Below, piece after piece: positions 15,737 to 24,376 of a stretch of DNA of 64,000 bases. The DNA is taken from NCBI GenBank assembly GCA_027483535.1, contig JAIXUN010000004.1, positions 1 through 64,000 of the forward strand, in the 5' to 3' direction. The position numbers and the translations under genes were made by a program. Numbering within the stretch: the stretch's first letter is position 1; each line of letters begins with the position of its first letter. Under the pieces are notes generated by a model. That model searched no databases. It worked only from the letters and a program-made list of their open reading frames with translations, and was not told where the DNA came from. The stretch is from a bacterium (GTDB lineage Bacteria; Armatimonadota; Fimbriimonadia; Fimbriimonadales; Fimbriimonadaceae).

Positions 15737-16474
15737 TTATCTGACCACGAACGGCGGCTTGTCGTATTCGACCCGAGGGCGCTTCGCCTGGAAGTTCGGA
15801 TTCAGCGATAAAATGCCTGCTGGATTGGTGAGCCTGGTGATGACCAATCCGGAAATGGCATCTTGCGGGACAATCACTTCGCCCACGCCGTTGGTGGAGG
15901 CTTGGCTTCCCCAAAACTTCAATCCCGGTTTGCCATCGGCGGTTTGCGCCCAGTCGAGGAAGATGGCCGAATGTCCGCCTCCCTTGGCCCAGTTGATATT
16001 GAGAAAGTCGCCTGGGAGAGCCTCTTTGGGGGCAACGCGAACGCCCATTTGAGTCACGAACGTGAGCGCGTAGAACGAGCCCGGACCATCCGCGTTCCAC
16101 CAGCCCCATAGCTTCACCTCGTCCTCTCGACGCCCTCCATCCGGCTCCTGAAGACGCAGCGCCTCTACTTGGCTTTGTGTAAGAATCCACCTGTTTTCTT
16201 GCACTTGTTTTTCCAGAACGGAGATCAGCAGCGCGTACGTGACTCCGGAACAATAGCTGGATGACCGGGTTGGCGACAGGAGCGCGTTTCCGCAGAATTC
16301 GAGCGGGAGACCAACCGGACACTCCATCGGGTCGGCTTTGATGCCCATAAAGTATCCGCCGCCATTCGGCAGCTTCTTCTGCAACGATTCGATCTCGGAG
16401 ATCACCGCCCCGTTCAGGGGATGTAGGATGCCGTGCGCGGCGACAGAAAGGTAGGCCAAACCGAGGGAGACCAT
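15737..16474 (-). CDS. Secreted protein, possible papain-fold (NlpC/P60-like) hydrolase
   Basis: A 245-residue protein with an N-terminal hydrophobic stretch (MVSLGLAYLSVAAHGIL) compatible with a signal peptide. A cysteine in SSSYCSGVTYALL at the start of a helix, and a histidine in NWAKGGGHSAIFLDW after a PGDFLNI strand, are placed as in NlpC/P60-type cysteine peptidases and amidases. That makes cell-wall or peptide hydrolysis plausible, but the third catalytic residue is not certain. It converges on the methyltransferase gene, with ten bases between the stops. Confidence 0.6.
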   Translation of the reverse strand: MVSLGLAYLSVAAHGILHPLNGAVISEIESLQKKLPNGGGYFMGIKADPMECPVGLPLEFCGNALLSPTRSSSYCSGVTYALLISVLEKQVQENRWILTQSQVEALRLQEPDGGRREDEVKLWGWWNADGPGSFYALTFVTQMGVRVAPKEALPGDFLNINWAKGGGHSAIFLDWAQTADGKPGLKFWGSQASTNGVGEVIVPQDAISGLVITRLTNPAGILSLNPNFQAKRPRVEYDKPPFVVR

Positions 16475-16855
16475 CCCTGACAGTATCTCACCGGAACCGT
16501 GCTAGGAGAACGACCCCCGCGATGACTGATAGACAAAAGCGCTGATAGATAAAAGTTGTCCCGGATTCGTGTGTTGACATTGTTCAAACGGGGCAGTTAA
16601 TCACGGAAAGGCGGTACAAACACAGGAAGAAGAGAGCAATTTTCTTGCGTCCCACCTTCAAATGCAGCAAACATCCTTCATCAATATATCAGTCGATCAT
16701 GATTATTCACATTTTTTGCGGAAATTCTGCGCTTTCTCGCACCTTTCCGGTACGAAAAGCCGAGATAAGGGTTAGAGTAAACATGTTCAAGAAAGAATGA
16801 ATCAGTTTTGAACATGTTTAATCATTGGATTCGACGTAAGGTTTAAGGTTACAGA
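16475..16855. promoter_or_regulatory. Regulatory intergenic region with a 13-bp inverted repeat
   Basis: This 381-bp AT-rich gap separates two divergent genes and has no credible gene. The main feature is a perfect 13-bp inverted repeat: TAAACATGTTCAA at 16778-16790 and its complement TTGAACATGTTTA at 16808-16820. Each arm contains the palindrome AACATGTT, with 30 bp (about three helical turns) between arm centres. It ends 35 bp before the start of the universal-stress-type gene and is a likely operator. A TTGACA-like sequence near 16573 may be a -35 box. Confidence 0.6.
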
Positions 16856-17638
16856 ATGAACACAGTCATTGAAGTCCGCAACGGAGGGGATTCGCATATG
16901 ACTGCACGGCTCGTTAGCGCACTAGGGTTCTCGGGACTCAAAATGCATCTTGCAGGTACGTGTGGTTGCTCACTAGGGACATCGGCCGACCCTTGTATGG
17001 AAGTTGAAAAGGAGCTCAGCCGAAACGGAACGGTTCTGAGTAAGCACTGCTCCGTGAACACCATGGAGGGACTCCTCCACCTTGGAGAAGCCAGCGGAGC
17101 AGATCTCATCATCACCACTATGCCCGATCCCGCAACGGAACTAGACCGGATGCGACTGGCCAAGTTGGTTCACCAAGCCGGCCGATCGGTTCTCGTCACT
17201 CGGAGCGAAGTACCGGAGCAAACGTTTTTGGAGTTGACCCTCGCGGTGAGGCACTCTCCCTACGCGCATCGCTGCGTACGCTCCTTATTGCGCATGCAGT
17301 CCAGAGGGCTCAAGCGCATCAATTTGGTCTCCTCGTTCGAACCAAGGTCGGTTCGAGAACCAGGCGAAACAGTGTCTCCCAAAGACGGGCGACTTTCGGA
17401 GCGGACCCTGCTGGAGCTCAACAGCAGTCTCGCCGAGATGATTCAAGCCTACGGTTACAATTGCGACAGCCGAGTGGTGGTGGCTCCTTTTGAAGACGCC
17501 ATTCGCACCATGGGCAGACGCCTCTCTTCCGACATCATCGCCGTGGCAAGTCACGAGAAATCTCACATCGACTGGAACGATCCCGTTTTTCGAGCGATGA
17601 TCGATCTTGGCAAGCCGATGCTCTTCTTGAAACCCTGA
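16856..17638 (+). CDS. Universal-stress-protein-like protein (divergent)
   Basis: The 260-residue product looks like two Rossmann-like halves in the manner of tandem UspA proteins. Strand-helix patterns with GADLIITTMPDPATE then AGRSVLVTRSE (first half) and SSDIIAVASHEKSH then GKPMLFLKP (second half) are the usual UspA C-terminal strands. The ATP-binding GxxGxxxxxxxxxGS motif is not visible, so it is probably a non-nucleotide-binding type. Its promoter region holds a strong inverted repeat. A second tandem Usp gene lies at 22105, on the other side of the ATPase/TPR/LuxR-PAS genes. Confidence 0.65.
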   Translation: MNTVIEVRNGGDSHMTARLVSALGFSGLKMHLAGTCGCSLGTSADPCMEVEKELSRNGTVLSKHCSVNTMEGLLHLGEASGADLIITTMPDPATELDRMRLAKLVHQAGRSVLVTRSEVPEQTFLELTLAVRHSPYAHRCVRSLLRMQSRGLKRINLVSSFEPRSVREPGETVSPKDGRLSERTLLELNSSLAEMIQAYGYNCDSRVVVAPFEDAIRTMGRRLSSDIIAVASHEKSHIDWNDPVFRAMIDLGKPMLFLKP

Positions 17639-17715
17639 ATCGTCAACGTTCAGCCATTTTTCATCAGGGTAAGTCCAAGCCAAAAGGGAGAATCAAAGCT
17701 CCCGAAAACAAGAAA

Positions 17716-17744
17716 AAGCCCGCTCTCTTCCCTGAGGCGGGCTT
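17716..17744. terminator. Bidirectional terminator between convergent genes
   Basis: AAGCCCGC (17716-17723) pairs with GCGGGCTT (17737-17744). A T tract lies after it on the plus strand (17748-17752), and on the minus strand the A run at 17713-17717 reads as T. It serves the Usp-like gene and the TPR gene. Confidence 0.82.
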
Positions 17745-19699
17745 CACTTTTTGGGGTCGGCTTGAGGGTCCTGGGCGACGGGCGGCTCCGTCGAGCCAGA
17801 TTCGTCAAAGGCTTTCCCGAATTCTTCGAAGTACATGCGTTTTGCCGTTTCAAGGTCTGCTGCTACGCGCTTATCGAGATAGAAGTGAGGTCCAAACCGA
17901 TCAAACCTTTCCTGAATCAACTTCTCTGCTTCGGCAAGGTTTGCTTTTGCACGCATTTGATCTCCGGTAAGGGCTTGGTGCCAAGAGGTTAACGCGACTA
18001 GCCAGACCTTTAGAAGCAATCGTTGAAGGGGCAAAGGCGCTAATCCATTGTCAGGTAGCAAAAACTGCGAACTACGTCGCGTCAGGTCATCAAAAGAGGC
18101 AATCTCTCCGCTTTGTAGTCGAAGTGAGACTAAGTTGAGTTCAGATTCGATAATATCGTTGATGGAGGCATAGCTCTCGCCGTATTGCCTCAAAATCTGA
18201 TCAAATCCTGCACGGGTGCGTTCGGCGGATAAAAGAGCCTGTTCGCCATTTCCGAGCAAACGATGAGCATCAGAAACATAACACAGGGAGATGCTCAGAT
18301 CGCGCAAAGACTCTCGAGTCTCACCGTAAACCGCGATGATGCGTTTGCAAACTTTTTCAGATTGCTCTGCGATAGAGAGAGCTATTGGTCCGTTTCTAAG
18401 CCGCAAATGGGCATCGGCAACACGCATGAGGCAGACACATAATCCGCGTAAAGAATGATGCTCTTCACCAAACTCGCCATTGATTCGTTCGCAGACCCAA
18501 AGACCTTGTTCGGCCACCGCAAGTGATTGTTCACCCATGCCCAGAATCATCCTGGTGTCGGCCAATCGCTCCAATGCACCGCAAAGAAAGCTAAGCGATT
18601 CCCGAGACTCGCCATACTTTGCAATAGAGCGTTCGCAGGCCGCGACCATTTGTTCGGATGCAGAAAGGGAATCTTCGAAATGCCCCAGTTGCTGATAGGC
18701 ATCAGCGATTCGTTCCAGTGCTTCTATCTTTGATCTGAGCGGCTCGCGCGTTTCGCCGAAGACTGCTGCAAGCTCATTCGCCTTCGTTAGTGAAATCTGC
18801 GCTTCTTCGAGGCCCAGGTCTGCAGCTCCGAGTGAGAGAAAAATCTTGGCTCTTGTGGCCGTAGCCACTGATGTCAAAGCACTTTCCCTGTCAGGCATCA
18901 AGTGCTGAATAACCTCTAATGCCTCCTCTGATTTCCCAATCGAATCGAGAGTCCAAGCAATCTCAACGACTCTCCTCGATCTTGAAACTGTATTCGATGA
19001 AGCCAATAACTCGCCAACCAAGCCGTTGTACGCCATGCCCGACTCTCTCCGAACAAGCGTAGCTAGCCGATCATCAAACTCGAAAAAATCCTCGGCGGAG
19101 AGGTAAGGGGCGTGAGCGACAAATAGGTCAATGCATTCCCGCCAAAGGGATTCCTCGTTGAGGGGTCGAATCCCGGACTCAATAAGTTGCAGTTTCGACC
19201 AAACCGAACCGGGAACGGTTTCATCCCGATCGGGCAATCTCTCGGTGATCAAGAAATAGCGAACAAGATCAGGCGCGACGAGCCGCATCGACTGGAGCAT
19301 CATCGGGCTGACCCACCAAACCTGACACCCTGGAATCTCGCTCAACCTCTCGCGAAAAGTATTCAGCACGCGCAACCCATCTAAAACGGTTGCTTTGTTC
19401 CCAAACGCAATGGAGAAACCCTCAACCGAAACTAGTTCGAAGGGTTGAGACTTGAGCGTTCCTTCTAGGCTCTGTGCGACGGACGCACCATCAGAAGCGA
19501 ACGGAAGAATGACCCGACGAAAAGAAACTTCTTGTTCGCTCGCTTGCCGGGCCAACATTTGCACCGCCTCCTCTCGCAGAGCCGCATTGTTCGTAACCAC
19601 CATGGCAAACCCCTGAGGGACTTGCTTGGCCCACCGAAGGATTCGCCCGGCTACTTCTTCCGGCGAAGAATAATCAATAATCTCGTTATCGGAAGTCAC
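17744..19699 (-). CDS. Large TPR-repeat protein coupled to a P-loop ATPase
   Basis: A 651-residue protein. Residues 1 to about 190 form an alpha/beta domain (GFAMVVTNNAALREEAV, QVWWVSPMMLQSMRLVAPDLVRYFLI) without a recognised catalytic motif. From about residue 230 to 560 there is an array of 48-residue tetratricopeptide-type repeats, at least four of them close copies (ALERIADAYQQLG ... YGESRESL). The C-terminus is charged. The GTG start at 19699 lies 14 bases inside the end of the ATPase gene, so translation is coupled and a complex is likely. Base composition is visibly less GC-rich than the flanking housekeeping genes. NTPase plus TPR pairs occur in bacterial conflict and signalling systems, but this one is not assigned to any. 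Confidence 0.72.
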   Translation of the reverse strand: MTSDNEIIDYSSPEEVAGRILRWAKQVPQGFAMVVTNNAALREEAVQMLARQASEQEVSFRRVILPFASDGASVAQSLEGTLKSQPFELVSVEGFSIAFGNKATVLDGLRVLNTFRERLSEIPGCQVWWVSPMMLQSMRLVAPDLVRYFLITERLPDRDETVPGSVWSKLQLIESGIRPLNEESLWRECIDLFVAHAPYLSAEDFFEFDDRLATLVRRESGMAYNGLVGELLASSNTVSRSRRVVEIAWTLDSIGKSEEALEVIQHLMPDRESALTSVATATRAKIFLSLGAADLGLEEAQISLTKANELAAVFGETREPLRSKIEALERIADAYQQLGHFEDSLSASEQMVAACERSIAKYGESRESLSFLCGALERLADTRMILGMGEQSLAVAEQGLWVCERINGEFGEEHHSLRGLCVCLMRVADAHLRLRNGPIALSIAEQSEKVCKRIIAVYGETRESLRDLSISLCYVSDAHRLLGNGEQALLSAERTRAGFDQILRQYGESYASINDIIESELNLVSLRLQSGEIASFDDLTRRSSQFLLPDNGLAPLPLQRLLLKVWLVALTSWHQALTGDQMRAKANLAEAEKLIQERFDRFGPHFYLDKRVAADLETAKRMYFEEFGKAFDESGSTEPPVAQDPQADPKK

Positions 19700-21086
19700 T
19701 CAAAGACCCTCCCTTGCTGAAGGTCTCAGGATCGGAGATTGCCAAGTAGTCCACGATGAGCGGATGTGGGCTGTACCAGTAGGTCTCGTTATGAGTGAGC
19801 ACCAACTGCAGCGTGATAAGCCGCTGACCAACGATATCGGGCGTGTAGTCGGTCGGACCCTGTAAATAGGCCGATTTCAGCGCAACGATCTTCTCTTCGA
19901 CGGGAACGGATGGGTTCTCTAGCGGCGAAGGGCTCAAGCGACTTCGGAACTGACTCCTCGTTTTTGCAACGGCTCGCTTCACATCCTCTACTAAAATCTG
20001 CTCTCGATCAGCGACAATCGCGTTGAGAACTGAATCCAACAGGATTGAGAACAGGGTTGAAAGGAGTCCACCCGAAGAAACGATCGCTCCCCGTAAAGCG
20101 TCGGGATCGATGAGTGTCAGATCGATTCTCTTGCCAACGGCGTGAGTCAGTGCCACTACGCTTGCTTCATTGACTTGCCGCTCGCGATTGAAAATAGCCA
20201 CGTCGGTCATCGACTCTTTGCTAAAGTTGGGCACGGAAGGTTCCGCCAAGATGTACGTGGGAACATTCAATATCTGGTGCACTCGAAGCTCAGAAAGAAT
20301 CGAGCCGTACTGAGCGAACAGCGCTCGCAAACTCGTCGGGTCAACATCCGCCTTGTCGAAGTCTTCGGCAATTACGAGCCATTCCTTCCCTTCTTTCTGC
20401 AGAGCTTGATTGCACTCGTCAAGTACCTGGTTGACGATGGTGACCAAGTCTGAAATCTTCCTCCGGACATAGAGCTTTGATTCCGTCTTGCGAGTCGAGG
20501 ACGTCTTCAGAGAAGCGCGAAATTTAACGAACGCCTTAAAAATTGGCCCAAGAAGAGACCCAGACCCCAAATCTAGCCCCGCCTCCGTACCAAGTTCAGC
20601 ATTGATCGACTCGGTTGATAACTCAGTTATTTCCGATCCCCATCCACGCAACCTGTCGAGGGTTCTGGGATCGGCGGTGTAGCCGGTGATGCGATAGGTC
20701 TCTTCAGCGATTCGGGTGGCGAGAACAAAGAGAAAGTCGAAAGGTTCAAAACCGGTTACGTCAAGGTCTTGCCGAGCAGAAACGACGAGAGTTGCGAAAT
20801 CTGCTTGCACCTCTCGCCGAAGGGTTTCCATCTCCGTCGACTTGCCACAACCGCTCGTTCCGACGAGGAAGCCCTGATATGGGCTCTCGCCCCACTTACG
20901 GGCGAGCAGAAGCGTCTTAAAGCGCTTAACGACGTTTGAACCGCGAAGCTTCACGATGCCCTCATCGTAAAAGTTCTCGTAAGCTCTGCCTCGGAGCGGG
21001 GCAGGATCAAAAACCTCGAGAGCCTCACGCAGAGAGGTTGCTCGCGTAGTTCGGCGTTCCCTTAGTGTAGGCTCGTTGCTCACCAT
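19686..21086 (-). CDS. P-loop ATPase of unknown function, partner of the TPR protein
   Basis: A 466-residue AAA/STAND-like NTPase. An N-terminal segment RGSNVVKRFKTLLLA precedes the Walker A GTSGCGKST (about residues 76-84), and WLVIAEDFDKAD (about 236-247) is the Walker B. A central helical insertion follows Walker A, and the C-terminal ~150 residues form an alpha-helical/winged-helix-like part. The 'RGSN(V/L)VKR ... GxxGCGKSTE' arrangement is seen in many orphan bacterial ATPases of conflict-type loci. No nuclease, protease or receptor domain is recognised. It overlaps the downstream TPR gene by 14 bp and lies 119 bp after the LuxR-PAS gene on the same strand. Confidence 0.75.
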   Translation of the reverse strand: MVSNEPTLRERRTTRATSLREALEVFDPAPLRGRAYENFYDEGIVKLRGSNVVKRFKTLLLARKWGESPYQGFLVGTSGCGKSTEMETLRREVQADFATLVVSARQDLDVTGFEPFDFLFVLATRIAEETYRITGYTADPRTLDRLRGWGSEITELSTESINAELGTEAGLDLGSGSLLGPIFKAFVKFRASLKTSSTRKTESKLYVRRKISDLVTIVNQVLDECNQALQKEGKEWLVIAEDFDKADVDPTSLRALFAQYGSILSELRVHQILNVPTYILAEPSVPNFSKESMTDVAIFNRERQVNEASVVALTHAVGKRIDLTLIDPDALRGAIVSSGGLLSTLFSILLDSVLNAIVADREQILVEDVKRAVAKTRSQFRSRLSPSPLENPSVPVEEKIVALKSAYLQGPTDYTPDIVGQRLITLQLVLTHNETYWYSPHPLIVDYLAISDPETFSKGGSLSDFR

Positions 21087-21205
21087 TCAATTATATATTC
21101 GCCACAAACGAGCCACGCGCTCCCAACCGATTAAACCGGCGGGAACACGAGCGAGTGCAACACGACCACTTGCAACCCTGAGATCGCCCAAGGCAGCCAT
21201 TTGGC

Positions 21206-21883
21206 TTACTCTTCGTCTTCTCGCTGCTCGCGAATCACGCAAGTAACCATCGACTGCTCGCCGAGTTTGCTTGTATTAAGGTGAATCACTACGGCGACCT
21301 CCGAACCATCGGCCTTGATGGCCGGGGTGCCGTAGTGTTCGCCCATCCGTCTTCGTGTGGGATGAGCCATGTACTCCTTTCGGTGCGCATCGTGATCTTG
21401 GTGATACCGATCAGGTATCAGTCTTCGCACATGCATTCCGGAGAACTTAACAGTGGGGTAGCCGAATAGCGTTTCGCATTGCTTGTTCGCAAAACGGATA
21501 AAACCTTCGGAATCCACCAGCAAAATTGCGTCGGGTGCACTCTGTAAAAGAGCCTCAAAAAAGTGGGCGCCGGTTTCCAGTTCGTGAACCTTCTCCGACT
21601 GCTTTTCGATCTCGGCAATGAGCTGCGCGTTCTGCGCTTTGAGTTGATCGACGGCTTGTTGAGCCCGTGATCGGAGGAATTTAGCCACCAACTCGGTGCG
21701 GTTATAGGGGCCCAATTTACCTCTAATTCGCCCCCAGTACGTTCCAACAGTAGCGAAACTTATCCCCAGTTGTGTTGCAATGGCTTGATCGGTTAATCCC
21801 TTGGAAGCCATGACGAGAATCTGTCTTTCTCGATCGCTTAATCTTGCATGCTGATGTGTTGTTGAAACGGAGGCTTCTTCCAT
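21206..21883 (-). CDS. LuxR-type regulator with N-terminal HTH and C-terminal PAS domain
   Basis: A 225-residue protein. The GerE/LuxR helix-turn-helix comes first: LSDRERQILVMASKGLTDQAIATQLGIS, then a recognition helix ATVGTYWGRI. A coiled coil follows (QLKAQNAQLIAEIEKQSEKV), then a PAS domain: FFEALLQSAPDAILLVDSEG ... FANKQCETLFGY ... and a C-terminal strand VTCVIREQ. Most LuxR proteins carry the HTH at the C-terminus, so this order is unusual. I choose the ATG at 21883, which has GAGGG eight bases upstream; the frame extends 42 codons further without family features. It reads toward the ATPase/TPR genes and may control them or the flanking Usp genes. Confidence 0.82.
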   Translation of the reverse strand: MEEASVSTTHQHARLSDRERQILVMASKGLTDQAIATQLGISFATVGTYWGRIRGKLGPYNRTELVAKFLRSRAQQAVDQLKAQNAQLIAEIEKQSEKVHELETGAHFFEALLQSAPDAILLVDSEGFIRFANKQCETLFGYPTVKFSGMHVRRLIPDRYHQDHDAHRKEYMAHPTRRRMGEHYGTPAIKADGSEVAVVIHLNTSKLGEQSMVTCVIREQREDEE

Positions 21884-22104
21884 AGGGTTATCCCTCTTTT
21901 TTATTTTATCAACATATCGACAAAGAACAATACGTCCTGGAAGAATTCGTGCAGTCTGCTTTGGACATTTTTTAAGGGACAGGAAACCGCCTACTTTCTG
22001 GCGAGTCACGTTTATCCCAATCTATTCTCATAGCCCTCCCGGCTCTGTTTCTGAACTTCACGGAACGAAAGAATGACTCGGGGGCTCTTGGCAAGAGGAA
22101 ATTT

Positions 22105-22983
22105 ATGAAAGCACTCATCGGAATCGACGAAGCCGGCCATTACAAATCAGGCCTTTGCCTGTTAGGTCGAATGCGGTTCGGCCTCACCGAATGCACGGTT
22201 GAGCATGTGCTCACCCCCCTCCCCGTTCTCGGCCCGCCTCACCTCATCGACCCCGTCGCTTCGCAGGCTTACATCTCGGCCGCGGAAACCTCCGGGCGAG
22301 CGATCTTGGATCTAGCCTACGACGAGGCTTGCATTCGGGATATGCGCTGCAAAAAGCGATTGACCGCAGGCAACCCGGCGGCTCAACTGGTGAACGATGC
22401 AGCGGAACTGAACGTGGACCTAGTAGCGGTGACCGCTACGCACAACGGTCGATGGGCAAGCGGTTTCACGGGCAGTGTTTCCAGAGGGCTCGCCATCTCT
22501 TCGCCGTGCAGCGTTCTGGTTGGTAAAGGCGAGCTGAACCCTGGCAAGCCGGTTCGAGCCGTCTTCGCCATGGACCATTCGGATTACTCCGAGGCTTGTC
22601 TGAAGGAATTGGTCCGCCTGAAACCCCAAGGGCTCAGTCATGTCGAGATCGTCACCGCGTTCCATATGAACGATAGCGAGGCCAAGCTCTTGCACCGCGT
22701 GGCTCCTGGCATTGAGGAGAAAGCGCTCTTTAAGATCCTTGAAGAGAAAGCCGAAAAGGCGGCGGACGTCTTCGCCGAGGCGGGCGTCTCTTCTAGCTGG
22801 ACCGTGGTGAAGGGCAATCCCAACGATGTCCTCCGCCAGGCCATGCAGAACACGCACGCCGATCTCATGATCGTTGGCGCACAGGGCAAGGGCTTTGTCG
22901 AGCGCCTGATGCTCGGTTCGGTCTCGCTGCACCAAGTGGTCTGCGAACCGTACCCGGTCTTGATTCTGAGACCCAAGAAGTAA
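22105..22983 (+). CDS. Tandem-domain universal stress protein (UspA family)
   Basis: The 292-residue protein contains two UspA domains (about residues 1-145 and 148-292). The second has the nucleotide-binding signature GAQGKGFVERLMLGSVS (G-2x-G-9x-G-S) and closes with PYPVLILR. The first has a weaker form (FTGSVSRGLAISSPCSVLVG). Such proteins bind ATP and act in stress survival and energy sensing. A good ribosome binding site (AGAGG) lies about 8 bases before the ATG. It is divergent from the LuxR-PAS gene with a 221-bp shared region, making it a likely target of that regulator. Confidence 0.85.
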   Translation: MKALIGIDEAGHYKSGLCLLGRMRFGLTECTVEHVLTPLPVLGPPHLIDPVASQAYISAAETSGRAILDLAYDEACIRDMRCKKRLTAGNPAAQLVNDAAELNVDLVAVTATHNGRWASGFTGSVSRGLAISSPCSVLVGKGELNPGKPVRAVFAMDHSDYSEACLKELVRLKPQGLSHVEIVTAFHMNDSEAKLLHRVAPGIEEKALFKILEEKAEKAADVFAEAGVSSSWTVVKGNPNDVLRQAMQNTHADLMIVGAQGKGFVERLMLGSVSLHQVVCEPYPVLILRPKK

Positions 22984-23058
22984 GTTTCCCAGCAGGAGAA
23001 TGAGCGAGCGCTCTTAAGAGGCGCAACAAACAACGAGCGACTCACCATGGTGAGCTTA

Positions 23059-23087
23059 GGCCGGGGGAAACCCCGGCCGTTTTTTTG
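23059..23087 (+). terminator. Rho-independent terminator after the Usp gene
   Basis: GGCCGGGG (23059-23066) pairs with CCCCGGCC (23071-23078), loop GAAA, then a run of T. A perfect 14-bp palindrome CTCACCATGGTGAG lies just before it at 23041-23054. Confidence 0.9.
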
Positions 23088-23480
23088 TCACCGCTTCAGC
23101 ACCCCTTGCTCTTCCCATTCCTGCAAGCGCCGATGGAGATTATCATCGCCTCTGATGATTTCGGTGATGAGCCCATGAGAGTCGACGATGACGCCATGCT
23201 CTTCCCCAATCGTGAAGAAGATCCCTCCCGCGGGCATGTGTCCGGGATCATCGTAGTGATAAAGACGGTACGGTCTGCCCATGATCCTCAGATCGTAGGT
23301 CCGAACGAGCTTCCAATATCCTGGCAGCATGGTGCGTTGGTACACCTGTCCAACCCGAGCGAAGTCGACGCCGATGGTTTTATGCTGCGACCATAGGATC
23401 GCAATGTAGCCAAATGGACCGATCACGAGCAGAAGGACAACGAACGCAACCACACGTTCCCATCGCGGTCTGTCGGACAC
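23088..23480 (-). CDS. Single-pass membrane protein of unknown function
   Basis: A 130-residue protein with one N-terminal transmembrane helix (VVAFVVLLLVIGPFGYIAIL, about residues 10-29) after a positively charged start, so the rest should be outside the cytoplasm. The outer part has an evenly spread pattern (YDLRIMGRPYRLYHYDDPGHMPAGGIFFTIGEEHGVIVD) that suggests a small beta-rich domain. Its stop abuts the terminator of the Usp gene. No family recognised. Confidence 0.62.
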   Translation of the reverse strand: MSDRPRWERVVAFVVLLLVIGPFGYIAILWSQHKTIGVDFARVGQVYQRTMLPGYWKLVRTYDLRIMGRPYRLYHYDDPGHMPAGGIFFTIGEEHGVIVDSHGLITEIIRGDDNLHRRLQEWEEQGVLKR

Positions 23481-23535
23481 ATTTCATTCTAAGCCCGCTT
23501 ACTAAGCCTTCCAGGAGATAGAGTGCGAAAAAAAG

Positions 23536-23562
23536 GCCCGCCTCCGGCTCAGGAGGGCGGGC
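23536..23562 (-). terminator. Rho-independent terminator of the STN-domain operon
   Basis: On the minus strand a GC-rich stem (GCCCGCCTCC at 23536-23545 pairing with GGAGGGCGGGC at 23552-23562) is followed by a run of T (A residues at 23528-23534 on the plus strand). It lies about 30 bases after the stop codon at 23591. Confidence 0.9.
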
Positions 23563-23590
23563 AATGAGGAGCTGCTCGTGGCTTTTATGC

Positions 23591-24364
23591 TCAGGCCTTT
23601 CTAATAAGGACCGTTTTGCCGGGTGTAAGTTGATATTTGAGCTTGGTGGCTTTGCAGATCTCGTCCAGCGCGTACTTCAACGAAGTCTCGAGCATGAATG
23701 CGTCGAGCTTCAGATTCGGCACGTCTTCGGCAACGATGATCTCCACGCCCGTTTGCATGGCGAACTCAGTGAAGACGGCTCGAATGTCGGCCTTGGTCAT
23801 TCGGGTGAGCACTCGCTTTGCCAGAGGCGATTGAATGCGTTGGTTTCGGATAACCATCGGATTCTTCTCCGGGGTCGGAGTCTTGTCTGCCGCCTGATCT
23901 TGTGCTCCCATCGGCTCGACCTTGGCATCTGCCTTCGTCTTTGCGGCGGGTTTAGGATTAGGAACGATCTTTTGGGCGGCCGAACCGGTTGTTGCGCCAG
24001 GAGTCGAAGAAGCGGCTCGCGCCTTTACGACGTACCAGACGCCTTTCTTCTTCAAGAAGCTCACGTCCGCAAGTCGGCTTAAGATATCCAGAGCCGTTCC
24101 AAACGGAACATCGGAGATGGAGAGGTAGATGTTCTGCTTGACGTTAGCCTCGATCACATACTCCTGACCCGCTTGCTCGAACAGTTGAGAAATCACCTCT
24201 CGGGCATCGCCGCCTTTGGATCGGAGGGTGATGTTTTGGATGTAGGCCTCAGATCGCGACGAAGGGGACGCGCCCAGCTCTTCGCCGGTAGCAACCGCGG
24301 AGGTTGCCACGCCCATGAACGACACGAGAATAGCGAGTGTTTGGATGGTTGATTTGATTTTCAT
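23591..24364 (-). CDS. Secreted protein with two STN (secretin/TonB short N-terminal)-like domains
   Basis: The 257-residue protein has a signal peptide (MKIKSTIQTLAILVSFMGVATSAVA). Two similar domains follow: residues about 40-115 (VISQLFEQAGQEYVIEANVKQNIYLSISDVPFGTALDILSRL) and about 185-257 (VFTEFAMQTGVEIIVAEDVPNLKLDAFMLETSLKYALDEICK). Both have the STN/N0 pattern of secretins. A Pro/Ala/Lys linker joins them. No secretin pore domain is present. It starts 12 bp after the zf-HC2 gene with a strong AGGAGG ribosome binding site, so the two form an operon. It may be an accessory to pilus or secretion machinery. Confidence 0.8.
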   Translation of the reverse strand: MKIKSTIQTLAILVSFMGVATSAVATGEELGASPSSRSEAYIQNITLRSKGGDAREVISQLFEQAGQEYVIEANVKQNIYLSISDVPFGTALDILSRLADVSFLKKKGVWYVVKARAASSTPGATTGSAAQKIVPNPKPAAKTKADAKVEPMGAQDQAADKTPTPEKNPMVIRNQRIQSPLAKRVLTRMTKADIRAVFTEFAMQTGVEIIVAEDVPNLKLDAFMLETSLKYALDEICKATKLKYQLTPGKTVLIRKA

Positions 24365-24376
24365 GGTTGTCCTCCT

